Assembly: GCA_002720865.1 (NCBI GenBank)
Contig: PBIO01000009.1
Span: 85,344-149,343 of the forward strand
Source of the DNA: Halobacteriovorax sp.
GTDB lineage: Bacteria; Bdellovibrionota; Bacteriovoracia; Bacteriovoracales; Bacteriovoracaceae
Length of the DNA: 64,000 nucleotides
Direction: 5' to 3'
The notes beneath the pieces are model-generated. The model was given only the letters and a program-made list of their open reading frames with translations, was not told the DNA's origin and did not search any database. A program made the translations under genes and the position numbers. Shown piece by piece: positions 1 through 8,624 of this stretch; position 1 is the first letter of the stretch; every line of letters starts with the position of its first letter.

Positions 1-473
1 AGGATAAATCCATCAATCTTTTCCTCTAGTCCCATTTTAAAAAGTCTGCCGAAATCCTCGTTAGAACCTTCTAAATCCCACAACTCCGAGAAATCTTCAC
101 TTCCTAAAGAAGTTAAAAAGCTAACCCCAAGTATTTTGGTATTAGGTAGGTATTTTGATTTAGCTTCCATGGCGGCCCTAACCATTTGTCTTCCACCAGT
201 TAAGTGGATGGTTAAGTATTTAATAGGAAGACCCTCCAAAGACTTTATGGCCTTTGCCACCGTATTTGGGATATCGTGAAGCTTGTAATCAAAAAAAATA
301 TTTTTATTGTACTTCTCTTGAAATTCAATAAGACCTTTTGGACCTAACTGGCTAAAGAACTCTAGTCCAAGTTTAATATTGACGGGAGCATTGCCTAAGT
401 CACTCATAAAGCGCTCTCTAGCGCTTTCTTCCATATTATCTAGGGCAACAAAAATTTTCTCTAGACGACTCAA
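1..473 (-). CDS. pyrF: Orotidine 5'-phosphate decarboxylase (partial, runs off left edge)
   Basis: Catalyses the last step of UMP synthesis, decarboxylation of OMP, in the cytosol. About 157 N-terminal residues are present; the C-terminus lies beyond position 1. The start of the protein reads SRLEKIFVALDN, and the hallmark catalytic segment DYKLHDIPNTVAKA (Asp-x-Lys-x-x-Asp) is intact, followed by the barrel strand YLTIHLTGG. I chose the TTG start at 473 because an AGGAG Shine-Dalgarno lies 8 bases upstream and the codon overlaps the carAB stop as TTGA, typical of translational coupling. It is the last visible gene of the pyrB-carAB-pyrF operon. Confidence 0.93.
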   Translation of the reverse strand, partial: MSRLEKIFVALDNMEESARERFMSDLGNAPVNIKLGLEFFSQLGPKGLIEFQEKYNKNIFFDYKLHDIPNTVAKAIKSLEGLPIKYLTIHLTGGRQMVRAAMEAKSKYLPNTKILGVSFLTSLGSEDFSELWDLEGSNEDFGRLFKMGLEEKIDGFI

Positions 474-3400
474 GATTGTATCTCCTGAACACTAACTGGA
501 ATCAGGTCCTGCTCGAACGACCCTAGTAGTGCTGAAGTTACTGCGATAATATTCTCCTCTCTCGTAAAGGTGGGAACGCCATAGCTGATGGCCGTGTTTC
601 TAATAATTTCACCATCACTTTTAGAGGCCCCCATATTTTCAGGAGTATTAAAGACCATAACCATATCTTCATCTTTTAAAGCATCCAGTAGGTTTAGTCC
701 TTCATCTTCTTGAATTTTAGCTACTTTTGTACAAGGAAGGCCTTGCTTTCTAATATAGCTGCAAGTTCCAGAGGTCGCTAAAAAAGTAAATCCATTTTGA
801 TGAAGTTGTTTTAGGTAGGGAAGGATAAAGTCCTTTCTATTATCGGCCAAAGAAATCAGAATTTTTCCAACTCGATTAAGCTTAGGATAATTTCCTAAAT
901 AACTTTTTAAAATAGCCATTTCTTTATCGTAATCAATTCCCAAAGTTTCACCAGTAGAGCGCATCTTTGGACCAAGGATAATATTATCGTCTAAGAAGCG
1001 ATCAAAGGGGAAAGTCGATTGTTTTACACAGAAAAAGGGTGCTACCTCACGATCCCAGCTTTCGATAGTCTCTCCCAGCATGGCATCAGTTGCGATACCC
1101 GCTAGATTTTTAGCATAGGCCTTAGATAAGAACGGAATGGTTCTAGAGCCCCTTGGATTTGCTTCAATACAATATATTTCCCCGTCCTTAACAGCGTACT
1201 GGATATTGATTGGACCAAGAATCCCTAAGTGATTAGCTAGGTTCTCCGAAATCTCTTTCATTTTTTTGTAGAGCTTATCTGTTAGCACCACAGGCGGAGA
1301 AATCATTCCACTGTCCCCTGAGTGAACTCCAGCATGCTCAATATGCTCACAGACTGTGAAAACTGAATTGCCATTTTTATCACGTATTAAATCTACGTCA
1401 TATTCAAGAGCCCCTTCTAAATAGGTTTCGACTTGAAAGATTGTTGAAGAGCTCTTGAGCTGTTCCTTTAATGATGGCGGTAGTTCCTCAATATCATCAA
1501 AGCTATGGAAGATATACATGGACTCGCCGCCGATAACGTAGGACGGTCTAATAATTACTGGAAGACCAATTTCAATCATCGCATTTCTAAGCTGCTTAAA
1601 GCCTTTTACTTCTTTTGAAGAAGTTTGGGCCAATCCACATTTTTTGGTAACTTCACTAAAGAGCTTTCGATCTTCGGTTAAGTCAAGAATTTCTAAACTT
1701 GCTCCTAGAAAATTAATATCTAGGAATTCTTTTCTGAAGTTCTTTTCCACATGATTTCGAATCTTGATGCCGGTTTGACCACTAAAGCTAGTGATCATCC
1801 CTTCGACTTGTTCATTTTTAGCGATATCAAAAAGATCCTCTGAATACAGAGCGGATAAGTACAGTCGATCAGAGCTATCGTAGTCAGTAGAGACCGTTTC
1901 CGGATTGGAGTTAATCATGATCGACTTAATACCTTTAGTGGCTAAGTGCTTACAGGATTTTACACAGGAGTAATCAAATTCAATTCCTTGCCCGATTCTA
2001 TTGGGACCAGAGCCCATAATGGCTATGGCCCTTCCATTTTTTCCTAGGGAAATGGCCTCATTTTCCTGCGCATAGGTTGAATAAAAATAAGGGGTCTCAG
2101 CATTAAACTCACCAGAGCAGGTATCCACGGCCTTAAAGACTGGGAAGATATTTTTATCATGTCTATAGCTTAAAATATCTCTTTGCGACTTATTGGTTAA
2201 AAAAGCGAGGTGCTTATCTGAGAATCCAAGAGATTTATAAAAAACTAAATTCTCATTAAGAATTTCAGGGTCTTTCTTTAGGTCTTGTTCAATTTCGACA
2301 ATCTCTGAAACTTGATCTAGGAACCAAGGAGTAATTTTGGTGAGCTCGTAAATATCATCCCTGCTCATTCCCTGTCTTAAGGCCTCAACACAAGTTAAGA
2401 GGCTTAATTCTTGCTGATCTCCTAATCTTTCTCTTAAGTAGCTAAGAGTAACATCGTAGGGAGTGGTTTTAAGTTGAGAAAGTTCTGGAATCTCAAGGCC
2501 TAGCTCTAAACTTCGTAAGGCCTTTAAAAAAGCTTCATTAAAATTTCCACCAAGGGCCAATACTTCACCCACGGATCTCATCTGAGGACCTAGTTTTCTA
2601 GAAGAGGTAGGAAATTTATTAAAAGGAAAGATTGGAATCTTAATGGCCACATAATCAAGTGTAGGCTCAAAGGCGACTGGAGAAGCTTTAGTAATATCAT
2701 TAAGAATTTCTTTTAAGGTAAATCCTAGAGCTAGCTGGGCAGAAATCTTTGCGATCGGGTAGCCAGTTGCTTTAGAGGCGAGGGCCGAAGAACGGCTGAC
2801 TCTAGGGTTCATCTCAATAACCACGATATCATCTTCATCATTTGGGTTTATGGCAAATTGAACATTGGCACCACCGGCCACAACGCCCATATGCTTAGCA
2901 ATAGTAAGGGACATGGTTCGTAGCTGCTGGTAACAACGGTCACTAATGGTTTGAGCAGGTGCCACGGTAATTGAATCACCTGTATGAATCCCGCAGGGAT
3001 CAATATTTTCAATGGAACAGATAATGACGCCATTTTTTTCACAATCAACCATCACTTCAAGCTCTACTTCCTTCCAGCCAAGAAGTGATTTTTCCATGGT
3101 GATTGGAAACTTCACATCACTCGTAAAAACATCTTTAAGTTCTTCTTGATTGTGAACAAGGGCTGCACCTTTTCCACCGAGAGCAAAGTCTCTTCTTATA
3201 ATTAGGGGAAAGCCCACTTTAGAGGTTGCCATCATGAGGGCATCTTCTTGGCTTTTTGCTCTAAATCTTTTTCCTGTATCATAACCAAGAGTCTTAAGTT
3301 CTTCGGCAAAGAGCTCTCTATCTTCGGTTTTTTCGATGGTATCGACTTTTGCACCAAGGAGAGCAACTCCATTTTCACTTAAGTATTTTTCTTCTTCTAA

Positions 3401-4867
3401 TTCCACACAAATATTTAGAGCTGTTTGTCCTCCCATAGTTGAAAGAACCGCGTCTACATTTTCGATTTCTATAATTTTTTTGATAGTCTCTTTAGTAATG
3501 GGCTCAATATAAGTTTTGTAGGCCATATCTGGATCAGTCATAATAGTGGCCGGGTTGGAGTTGAGAAGGACGACTTCAACTCCAAGGGCCTTCATGGATT
3601 TACAAGCTTGAGTTCCAGAGTAATCAAACTCACTGGCCTGTCCAATCTTAATAGGACCAGAACCTACGAGAAGAATTCTTTTGTAGGGGATATCTTTCTC
3701 AATTTTTTTATTAACGTCGATGAGGGGATGAAGAGCATCGATGTTTACAGCTTCATTCTTTCCATTTAGAAACTCTTCAATTTCCTTAAAGAAAATAGTC
3801 GCATCGCTTGGACCAGGATTTGATTCAGGGTGAAACTGCACAGATCTTAAAAAATTATCGGTCGTACCGATTCCTTCTACTGATTTATCAAAAAGAGATT
3901 TGTGATGAATAAAAACCTCTCGGTTAATAGGGTTTTTCTTAGCGATTTTAAGCAAGCTCTCTTCATCAGAAGCATATCCATGATTTTGACTGGTGATTAA
4001 AATCTCACCCGAAATTCTATCTAGGACGGGGTGGTTAACACCTCGTTGTCCGAAGGGAAGTTTTATAACTTCAGCACCTAAGGCCAGAGTTAATAATTGA
4101 TGACCAAGGCAGATTCCTCTCATGGGGATTTCTAATTTAAGCATCTTTTTAACTTCTTCAATTTGATCAAAGTACTCTCTTGGGTCTCCAGGACCATTAC
4201 TTAAGAAGATAAGCCTTGGCTTATAAGAGTTTACCTCTTCTGCCGTTGCGTTATAGGGCAGGGTCACAAGCGGAAGTTTCATGGCCTTTAGGTTTTTAAC
4301 AATGGCGTCTTTAACTCCATAATTAAGAAGAACTATAGGATTATCACCGGGAATTTCTAGCTTTGGCTCATTTTGGCTTACGAGGGCCAGCTCATTGCAA
4401 ATAAGTTTGGCACTATCAAAGCTAGTTTTGCCCGGAGCTGTGGGACTAAAGCTGATAACCGATTTATGGGAAGCTTTAGTGTTTACCAAATATTTAACAA
4501 GGGACCTAGTATCAATCCCACTGATTAAAGGTCGGTCAGTGCTATTTAAAAATTTATTTGGTGAAAAGTTTCTCGCGATTAGGGCCGTGGCATGGCTTGA
4601 ACCACTTTGAGCAACTCTTTCATCGGCTTCATAGTTTCCTACATGGGCCGTTGAGAAGATAATATGTTGTCCAAGAAAGCTTGGGTCGGTCATGGTCTCT
4701 TGATAACCTGTCATTCCGGTTGTAAAAGCGGCCTCTCCCCAGATACCATTTTGCAATTCTGGGTCATCGGATTTTCGGTTAACATAGCCGGCGAAGGTTT
4801 TACCGTCCTCAAAATGAAGATAAACTTTTGATTGTCTTAAATGTTTTCTAAATTCGCTTGGGGTCAC
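470..4867 (-). CDS. carAB: Fused carbamoyl-phosphate synthase, glutaminase (CarA) and synthetase (CarB) in one chain
   Basis: Makes carbamoyl phosphate from glutamine, bicarbonate and two ATP for pyrimidine (and possibly arginine) synthesis. Residues 1 to about 370 are CarA: the N-terminal small-chain domain, then a class I glutaminase with nucleophile C253 in GICLGHQ and H346/E348 in QFHPES. A linker of about 25 residues leads to CarB (about 395-1465): ATP-grasp half 1 starts at LLVGSGPIKIGQ, half 2 at IMGSGPNRIGQGIEFDYS, and an MGS-like regulatory domain with FLATSGT ends the chain. The CarB part has about the length of E. coli CarB. Start is GTG with AGGAG 7 bases upstream. Bacteria normally encode the two subunits separately; fusion is the eukaryotic (CAD/CPS1) arrangement. 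Confidence 0.96.
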   Translation of the reverse strand: MTPSEFRKHLRQSKVYLHFEDGKTFAGYVNRKSDDPELQNGIWGEAAFTTGMTGYQETMTDPSFLGQHIIFSTAHVGNYEADERVAQSGSSHATALIARNFSPNKFLNSTDRPLISGIDTRSLVKYLVNTKASHKSVISFSPTAPGKTSFDSAKLICNELALVSQNEPKLEIPGDNPIVLLNYGVKDAIVKNLKAMKLPLVTLPYNATAEEVNSYKPRLIFLSNGPGDPREYFDQIEEVKKMLKLEIPMRGICLGHQLLTLALGAEVIKLPFGQRGVNHPVLDRISGEILITSQNHGYASDEESLLKIAKKNPINREVFIHHKSLFDKSVEGIGTTDNFLRSVQFHPESNPGPSDATIFFKEIEEFLNGKNEAVNIDALHPLIDVNKKIEKDIPYKRILLVGSGPIKIGQASEFDYSGTQACKSMKALGVEVVLLNSNPATIMTDPDMAYKTYIEPITKETIKKIIEIENVDAVLSTMGGQTALNICVELEEEKYLSENGVALLGAKVDTIEKTEDRELFAEELKTLGYDTGKRFRAKSQEDALMMATSKVGFPLIIRRDFALGGKGAALVHNQEELKDVFTSDVKFPITMEKSLLGWKEVELEVMVDCEKNGVIICSIENIDPCGIHTGDSITVAPAQTISDRCYQQLRTMSLTIAKHMGVVAGGANVQFAINPNDEDDIVVIEMNPRVSRSSALASKATGYPIAKISAQLALGFTLKEILNDITKASPVAFEPTLDYVAIKIPIFPFNKFPTSSRKLGPQMRSVGEVLALGGNFNEAFLKALRSLELGLEIPELSQLKTTPYDVTLSYLRERLGDQQELSLLTCVEALRQGMSRDDIYELTKITPWFLDQVSEIVEIEQDLKKDPEILNENLVFYKSLGFSDKHLAFLTNKSQRDILSYRHDKNIFPVFKAVDTCSGEFNAETPYFYSTYAQENEAISLGKNGRAIAIMGSGPNRIGQGIEFDYSCVKSCKHLATKGIKSIMINSNPETVSTDYDSSDRLYLSALYSEDLFDIAKNEQVEGMITSFSGQTGIKIRNHVEKNFRKEFLDINFLGASLEILDLTEDRKLFSEVTKKCGLAQTSSKEVKGFKQLRNAMIEIGLPVIIRPSYVIGGESMYIFHSFDDIEELPPSLKEQLKSSSTIFQVETYLEGALEYDVDLIRDKNGNSVFTVCEHIEHAGVHSGDSGMISPPVVLTDKLYKKMKEISENLANHLGILGPINIQYAVKDGEIYCIEANPRGSRTIPFLSKAYAKNLAGIATDAMLGETIESWDREVAPFFCVKQSTFPFDRFLDDNIILGPKMRSTGETLGIDYDKEMAILKSYLGNYPKLNRVGKILISLADNRKDFILPYLKQLHQNGFTFLATSGTCSYIRKQGLPCTKVAKIQEDEGLNLLDALKDEDMVMVFNTPENMGASKSDGEIIRNTAISYGVPTFTREENIIAVTSALLGSFEQDLIPVSVQEIQS

Positions 4868-4951
4868 TGTTTGGCTCCTGAAATATTGAAAAAATGAGAA
4901 TGGGAAAATAAAATCGGGACGACGACACCGAAAGTAAAAAGGAAAGTAAAT

Positions 4952-5944
4952 TTAAAGGCCTGCTCCGCCTTTTTTAATTCTTGCATCATCGCCATTTAGC
5001 TCCAGTTGGCAGCTAATATTTCTGTTACTAAGGATTGCCGCAATTATGGCCATCCTCATATAAGTACTGTTTTCTACTTGCTTATAACCCTGATAGAGAG
5101 GGGACTTAATCAAGTCCGTACTAATCTCGACTCCAATATTGGCCGGACCAGGGTGGTAAACACTAATTTCCTTATTAAGGTTTCCAAGCACATCCAAGCT
5201 ACAACCATATTCTTGATGATAGGTTGAGAAGTGTTGATCTTCTGTACCTGTATGTCGCTCTTTTTGAATCCTTAAGAGATATAAAAAGTCTGATTTAGAA
5301 ATTGCCTCATCCCTGCTACTGCTAAGACTTACATTCTTAGAATCTATAGTCTTAGGAATATAACCTTCAGGTCCACAAAGAATTAAGTTCATCCCAAACT
5401 GCGGGAGTAGCTCCACTAGGGAGTGAGTTACCCTTGAGTGAACGCAGTCTCCGATGATGGCCATGGTTTTTCCATTTAGGTCACCATGATTTTCTATCAT
5501 TGTGAAAAGATCCAAAAGGGCCTGAGTAGGGTGCTGATTAGTACCGTCTCCTCCATTTATAATTTTAAGAGGTGGGTTTTCTTTAAACTGAGCAAGTTCA
5601 TTACTAACTGATGTTCTAATTATGCAGCAATCAACCCCTTGATGCTTAAGAGTAAGTAAGGTTTCCTCTAGAGTTTCACCTTTTTTAAGGGATGATGTTT
5701 CTGCATTAAAATCGATATACATGCCACCAAGCTTTTGAATGGCAATGGCGAAACTATGTTTTGTTCGCGTTGAATTTTCTAAGAAGCTTGTCGCTATAAC
5801 GGGTGTTTTAAAGCCTTCATAAAAGCTTTCAACTAAATCCTTATCTTTGTTTTTGTAATCTGTGGTGAGGGAAAGGAGGGCCTGTATCTGCTTGAGATTA
5901 AGGTCATTGATATTCTCTAGAACAGAGGGAAAACCTTTCATCAC
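4952..5944 (-). CDS. pyrB: Aspartate carbamoyltransferase, catalytic chain
   Basis: Condenses carbamoyl phosphate with aspartate, the committed step of pyrimidine synthesis. The carbamoyl-phosphate loop ENSTRTKHSF lies near residues 57-66, HPTQALLDL follows mid-protein, and the aspartate-side motif HPGPANIGVEI is present. At 330 residues it is slightly longer than the E. coli catalytic chain because of a short C-terminal tail. The start is GTG with ATG as the next codon; GGGAG abuts it, so the exact start is uncertain by one codon. No regulatory pyrI is visible. It is first in the operon, 84 bases ahead of carAB, so enzymes for consecutive steps are made together. Confidence 0.94.
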   Translation of the reverse strand: MMKGFPSVLENINDLNLKQIQALLSLTTDYKNKDKDLVESFYEGFKTPVIATSFLENSTRTKHSFAIAIQKLGGMYIDFNAETSSLKKGETLEETLLTLKHQGVDCCIIRTSVSNELAQFKENPPLKIINGGDGTNQHPTQALLDLFTMIENHGDLNGKTMAIIGDCVHSRVTHSLVELLPQFGMNLILCGPEGYIPKTIDSKNVSLSSSRDEAISKSDFLYLLRIQKERHTGTEDQHFSTYHQEYGCSLDVLGNLNKEISVYHPGPANIGVEISTDLIKSPLYQGYKQVENSTYMRMAIIAAILSNRNISCQLELNGDDARIKKGGAGL

Positions 5945-6054
5945 TCCCTTTCAGGCCAATAAGACCTAGAATCAAACTCCTATGTTTCATCAACATAAAA
6001 GCGGTGGTAGACTTCGTGAACTAGTCTAGAATACTCGAGTTAATTTGCAAAGTA

Positions 6055-7068
6055 ATGAAAGAACTAAATGTATATGACACATTGATTCAAAATGAAGCTT
6101 TAATAAATGAATTAAAGGGTAACCTGTTTGAATTCCTTGTAGGAAGGGAATTGGCTTCTTCTCATAATTTGGAAGGACAGTTTCTTTCAGCCATTCCAGA
6201 AGACTTTCATGAGCGTTTACGTGGGTATGAAAATTGGCTAAGGGATAACTCTGAAGAGCTTTTGACGCAACTTCCTTCTCTGGCCAAGGACACTGTCCGT
6301 TTTTTTAGAAGTAGGGTGAATGAAGATCTAGCAGGAGTTCTAGTGGTTGGTAAGTTGGCCGGAGGTAATCATGATCAAAGGCTAGGTGAAGCAGACCTTT
6401 TAGTTAAAACTAATACAAATCTTATTCCTATTAGTCTCAAGTTATGTAAAGAAAAGTCCTTCGTGAATACTAAGAGTGCTGGAGTTAGAAGTTTTATTTC
6501 TAAATACTTTGGGCATAGTTTTCAAAGCGCTAAGAATAGACAGGAAAGACTAAACCAAAGTTTAGACAAATATTATATTGAGCTATCAAAAAAGCTTCAT
6601 ATTTTAGGGGGTCTAAATCCAGAACCCCGGTTTGGGGACGCCTGGCTTGGTGCGGGATTACCTGAGTTACCAGGGCAATTAAATCCGGAAATGAATAGGG
6701 CTTTAAAAGAGCATTATCACGAAATGATTCTTTTATTTTTTAAAACTTGGCAGGAGTTACTACGCGAAAATAAAAATGCCTTCCTTGACTCGATGATGCC
6801 ATTGCTAGGTTTTGGGCTTGAAGAAATTAATCAGCTTTCATGCTTTTACTCCGGTAACTATAATTTTAGCTATGGGAGCTATAAGGGGAGAAACTCTTTT
6901 AGAGATGCTTTAAATGATGCCGAGCTGCGAGAGCCTAAAGACGGTCTAAGCTCTTTTGAGATGGTGATGGAAGATTGCATTTTTCAAGTTAGGCTAAAGC
7001 CAATGAACAAGTTTACGGTATCTGGCCTAAAAGTAAATTGCTCCCTAAAACAAGATAAGTCATGCTAG
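6055..7068 (+). CDS. Unknown protein, possible PD-(D/E)XK nuclease-like fold
   Basis: 337 residues, no signal peptide, divergent from pyrB. I do not recognise the family. Residues around 113-132 read GEADLLVKT followed about ten residues later by ISLKLCK, which resembles the Asp...(Glu/Ser)-x-Lys active site of restriction-endonuclease-like folds: an acidic residue ending one strand and S-L-K in the next. This is a pattern match only. The next gene starts 13 bases downstream but has its own possible promoter. The start has no clear Shine-Dalgarno; a TAGAAT hexamer lies at 6028-6033. Alternative: an uncharacterised cytosolic protein unrelated to nucleases. Confidence 0.75.
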   Translation: MKELNVYDTLIQNEALINELKGNLFEFLVGRELASSHNLEGQFLSAIPEDFHERLRGYENWLRDNSEELLTQLPSLAKDTVRFFRSRVNEDLAGVLVVGKLAGGNHDQRLGEADLLVKTNTNLIPISLKLCKEKSFVNTKSAGVRSFISKYFGHSFQSAKNRQERLNQSLDKYYIELSKKLHILGGLNPEPRFGDAWLGAGLPELPGQLNPEMNRALKEHYHEMILLFFKTWQELLRENKNAFLDSMMPLLGFGLEEINQLSCFYSGNYNFSYGSYKGRNSFRDALNDAELREPKDGLSSFEMVMEDCIFQVRLKPMNKFTVSGLKVNCSLKQDKSC

Positions 7069-7081
7069 AATTGCCTTCATA

Positions 7082-8119
7082 ATGGAACTTCAAGATTTAA
7101 AGGTTTGTATACTTTCATCCTATGGTAGCGCCCCTTCGAACCTAACGAATAAGTTAGAGTCCTTAGGAGTTCGTGATACCGAAGTGTTTATAAACTACTC
7201 TGAGCTAGTAAAATTTCTAAGTACCTATGAAGGTACCTGCTTGCTTTTTGATCTTCTTGGTAATGAAAATTTAAGATTTAATATTGATTTAGATTATTTT
7301 GTTTCTCAAGCGACTCCCTTTAGATTGGCGCAGGCCTTGAGATGGGATTCAAATAACGAGATAAGGCCTATCGTCGAGATCGATTCTGACTTCAGAATAA
7401 TCAGTGAAGAGGTTTCACCTGAGAATGAAGTAATAGATGGTCTGATCAGACTTCCTCTTTATTTCTTTGATTCAAAAGAGTTTCTAAGACATATAAGTTC
7501 AGAAGGTATCGACTTTAAAGATGAAAACTGGATTGGACTACCTCTGGCTTTTCCTCGAAAAGAACTTAGCTACTCCAATAAGACACCTGCTCTTTTTTTA
7601 GATCGAGATGGGGTCATCAATATTGATAAGGGTTATGTATATAAATATGAAGAAATTATTTATATCGAAGAGATTTTTCCTATTATTAAAATGTTTAATG
7701 ATAAAAAATGGCCGGTTTTTGTTTTAACTAATCAATCTGGAATAGGACAGGGGAAGTACCAAGAGGCAGATGTCCATAAGTTACATACGAAAATGATAGA
7801 AGACTTCACTAAGAAAGATATTAAAATAGAAGAATGGCAGTATTCGCCCTATCATTTTGACAAAGGAATTCGAGAATATAAGCGCTTAAGTTTTACAAGA
7901 AAGCCTGGGTCGGGAATGGCCTTAAAGATCTTAGAAGATTATCCAATAGATATAGAAAGAAGCTTTATGATAGGGGATAAAAAGACCGATCAAATTCTGC
8001 TTCCAGGAATTACCACCCTTCTTATAAAAGGAAATTACGATATTGAAGGGAGCAACTCTCTTGTCTTCAACTCCATTGGTGAAATTCATAATTACCTCGA
8101 AGAGCAAATAAAAAATTAG
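7082..8119 (+). CDS. GmhB/HisB-type HAD phosphatase with an unusual N-terminal domain
   Basis: The C-terminal half (about residues 168-335) is a HAD phosphatase of the heptose-bisphosphate/histidinol-phosphate group: FLDRDGVIN (catalytic Asp pair), LTNQSGIGQGKY, RKPGSGM and MIGDKKTD. GmhB enzymes make LPS-core heptose precursors. The zinc-binding cysteines usual between motifs II and III are absent: the region reads SPYHFDKG...SFTRKPG, with Ser and Thr where Cys is expected. The first 165 residues are not a known GmhB part. Fragments such as LAQALRW and LPLYFFDSKEFLRHI faintly recall sugar nucleotidyltransferases, but no GGxGTR loop is present. Substrate is therefore uncertain. Confidence 0.85.
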   Translation: MELQDLKVCILSSYGSAPSNLTNKLESLGVRDTEVFINYSELVKFLSTYEGTCLLFDLLGNENLRFNIDLDYFVSQATPFRLAQALRWDSNNEIRPIVEIDSDFRIISEEVSPENEVIDGLIRLPLYFFDSKEFLRHISSEGIDFKDENWIGLPLAFPRKELSYSNKTPALFLDRDGVINIDKGYVYKYEEIIYIEEIFPIIKMFNDKKWPVFVLTNQSGIGQGKYQEADVHKLHTKMIEDFTKKDIKIEEWQYSPYHFDKGIREYKRLSFTRKPGSGMALKILEDYPIDIERSFMIGDKKTDQILLPGITTLLIKGNYDIEGSNSLVFNSIGEIHNYLEEQIKN

Positions 8120-8190
8120 ACCTTGCCAAAGCGCGCATAAAAGCAAAAAATAATAGAGTAAGTTTTTGTTTGCTTTAGGAGGAGATAGAA

Positions 8191-8535
8191 ATGAAATTAG
8201 CTATCATTATATTAGGTCTCTTTTTTTTATCATTAACTGTTAGATCAAGAGAACTAACCTTATCAGAACGTACAATCTTATCAGGCCATAAAACCGCGGC
8301 AACTGTAAAAACATTTATGGAAGCTCATATCAAAAAAACAGATCTCTCAATGCGCGACTACATCGGCTTCTTGGCTCTTCGCAAAGCTTGTGATCCAGTA
8401 AATTTGATGATTAAGTTTATTGAAAATCAAAAAGATGATTACCCAGATCAGTCCAAAAAATTAGTTCCGGTATCCTCTGCTTGTGAAAAAGGTAGCCTTG
8501 GTTTAGCCAAGCTCTATGTAAAACAACAGAAGTAA
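8191..8535 (+). CDS. Small secreted protein of unknown function
   Basis: 114 residues with a clear Sec signal peptide (KLAIIILGLFFLSLTVRS, cleavage near residue 20). Two cysteines (ACDPV and SACEKG) could form one disulfide in the periplasm. The start is well supported by AGGAGGAG 8 bases upstream of ATG. I do not recognise a domain. It stands between the GmhB-like gene and a large secreted protein, on the same strand, with about 70-90 bases on each side. Confidence 0.8.
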   Translation: MKLAIIILGLFFLSLTVRSRELTLSERTILSGHKTAATVKTFMEAHIKKTDLSMRDYIGFLALRKACDPVNLMIKFIENQKDDYPDQSKKLVPVSSACEKGSLGLAKLYVKQQK

Positions 8536-8624
8536 GTCCTTGGAAAAATTACACACCGCATTATAAAATCTTAGACTTTGAGGTAAGATTCGCCTAAAGA
8601 ACCTCTACCCCCAAGGTGCTAAGT

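Noticed and set aside
4953..4978. Short AAAGGC/GCCTTT hairpin at the end of pyrB
   Set aside because: Only six base pairs, partly coding, and no clean T run, and carAB downstream seems to belong to the same operon; not called as a terminator.
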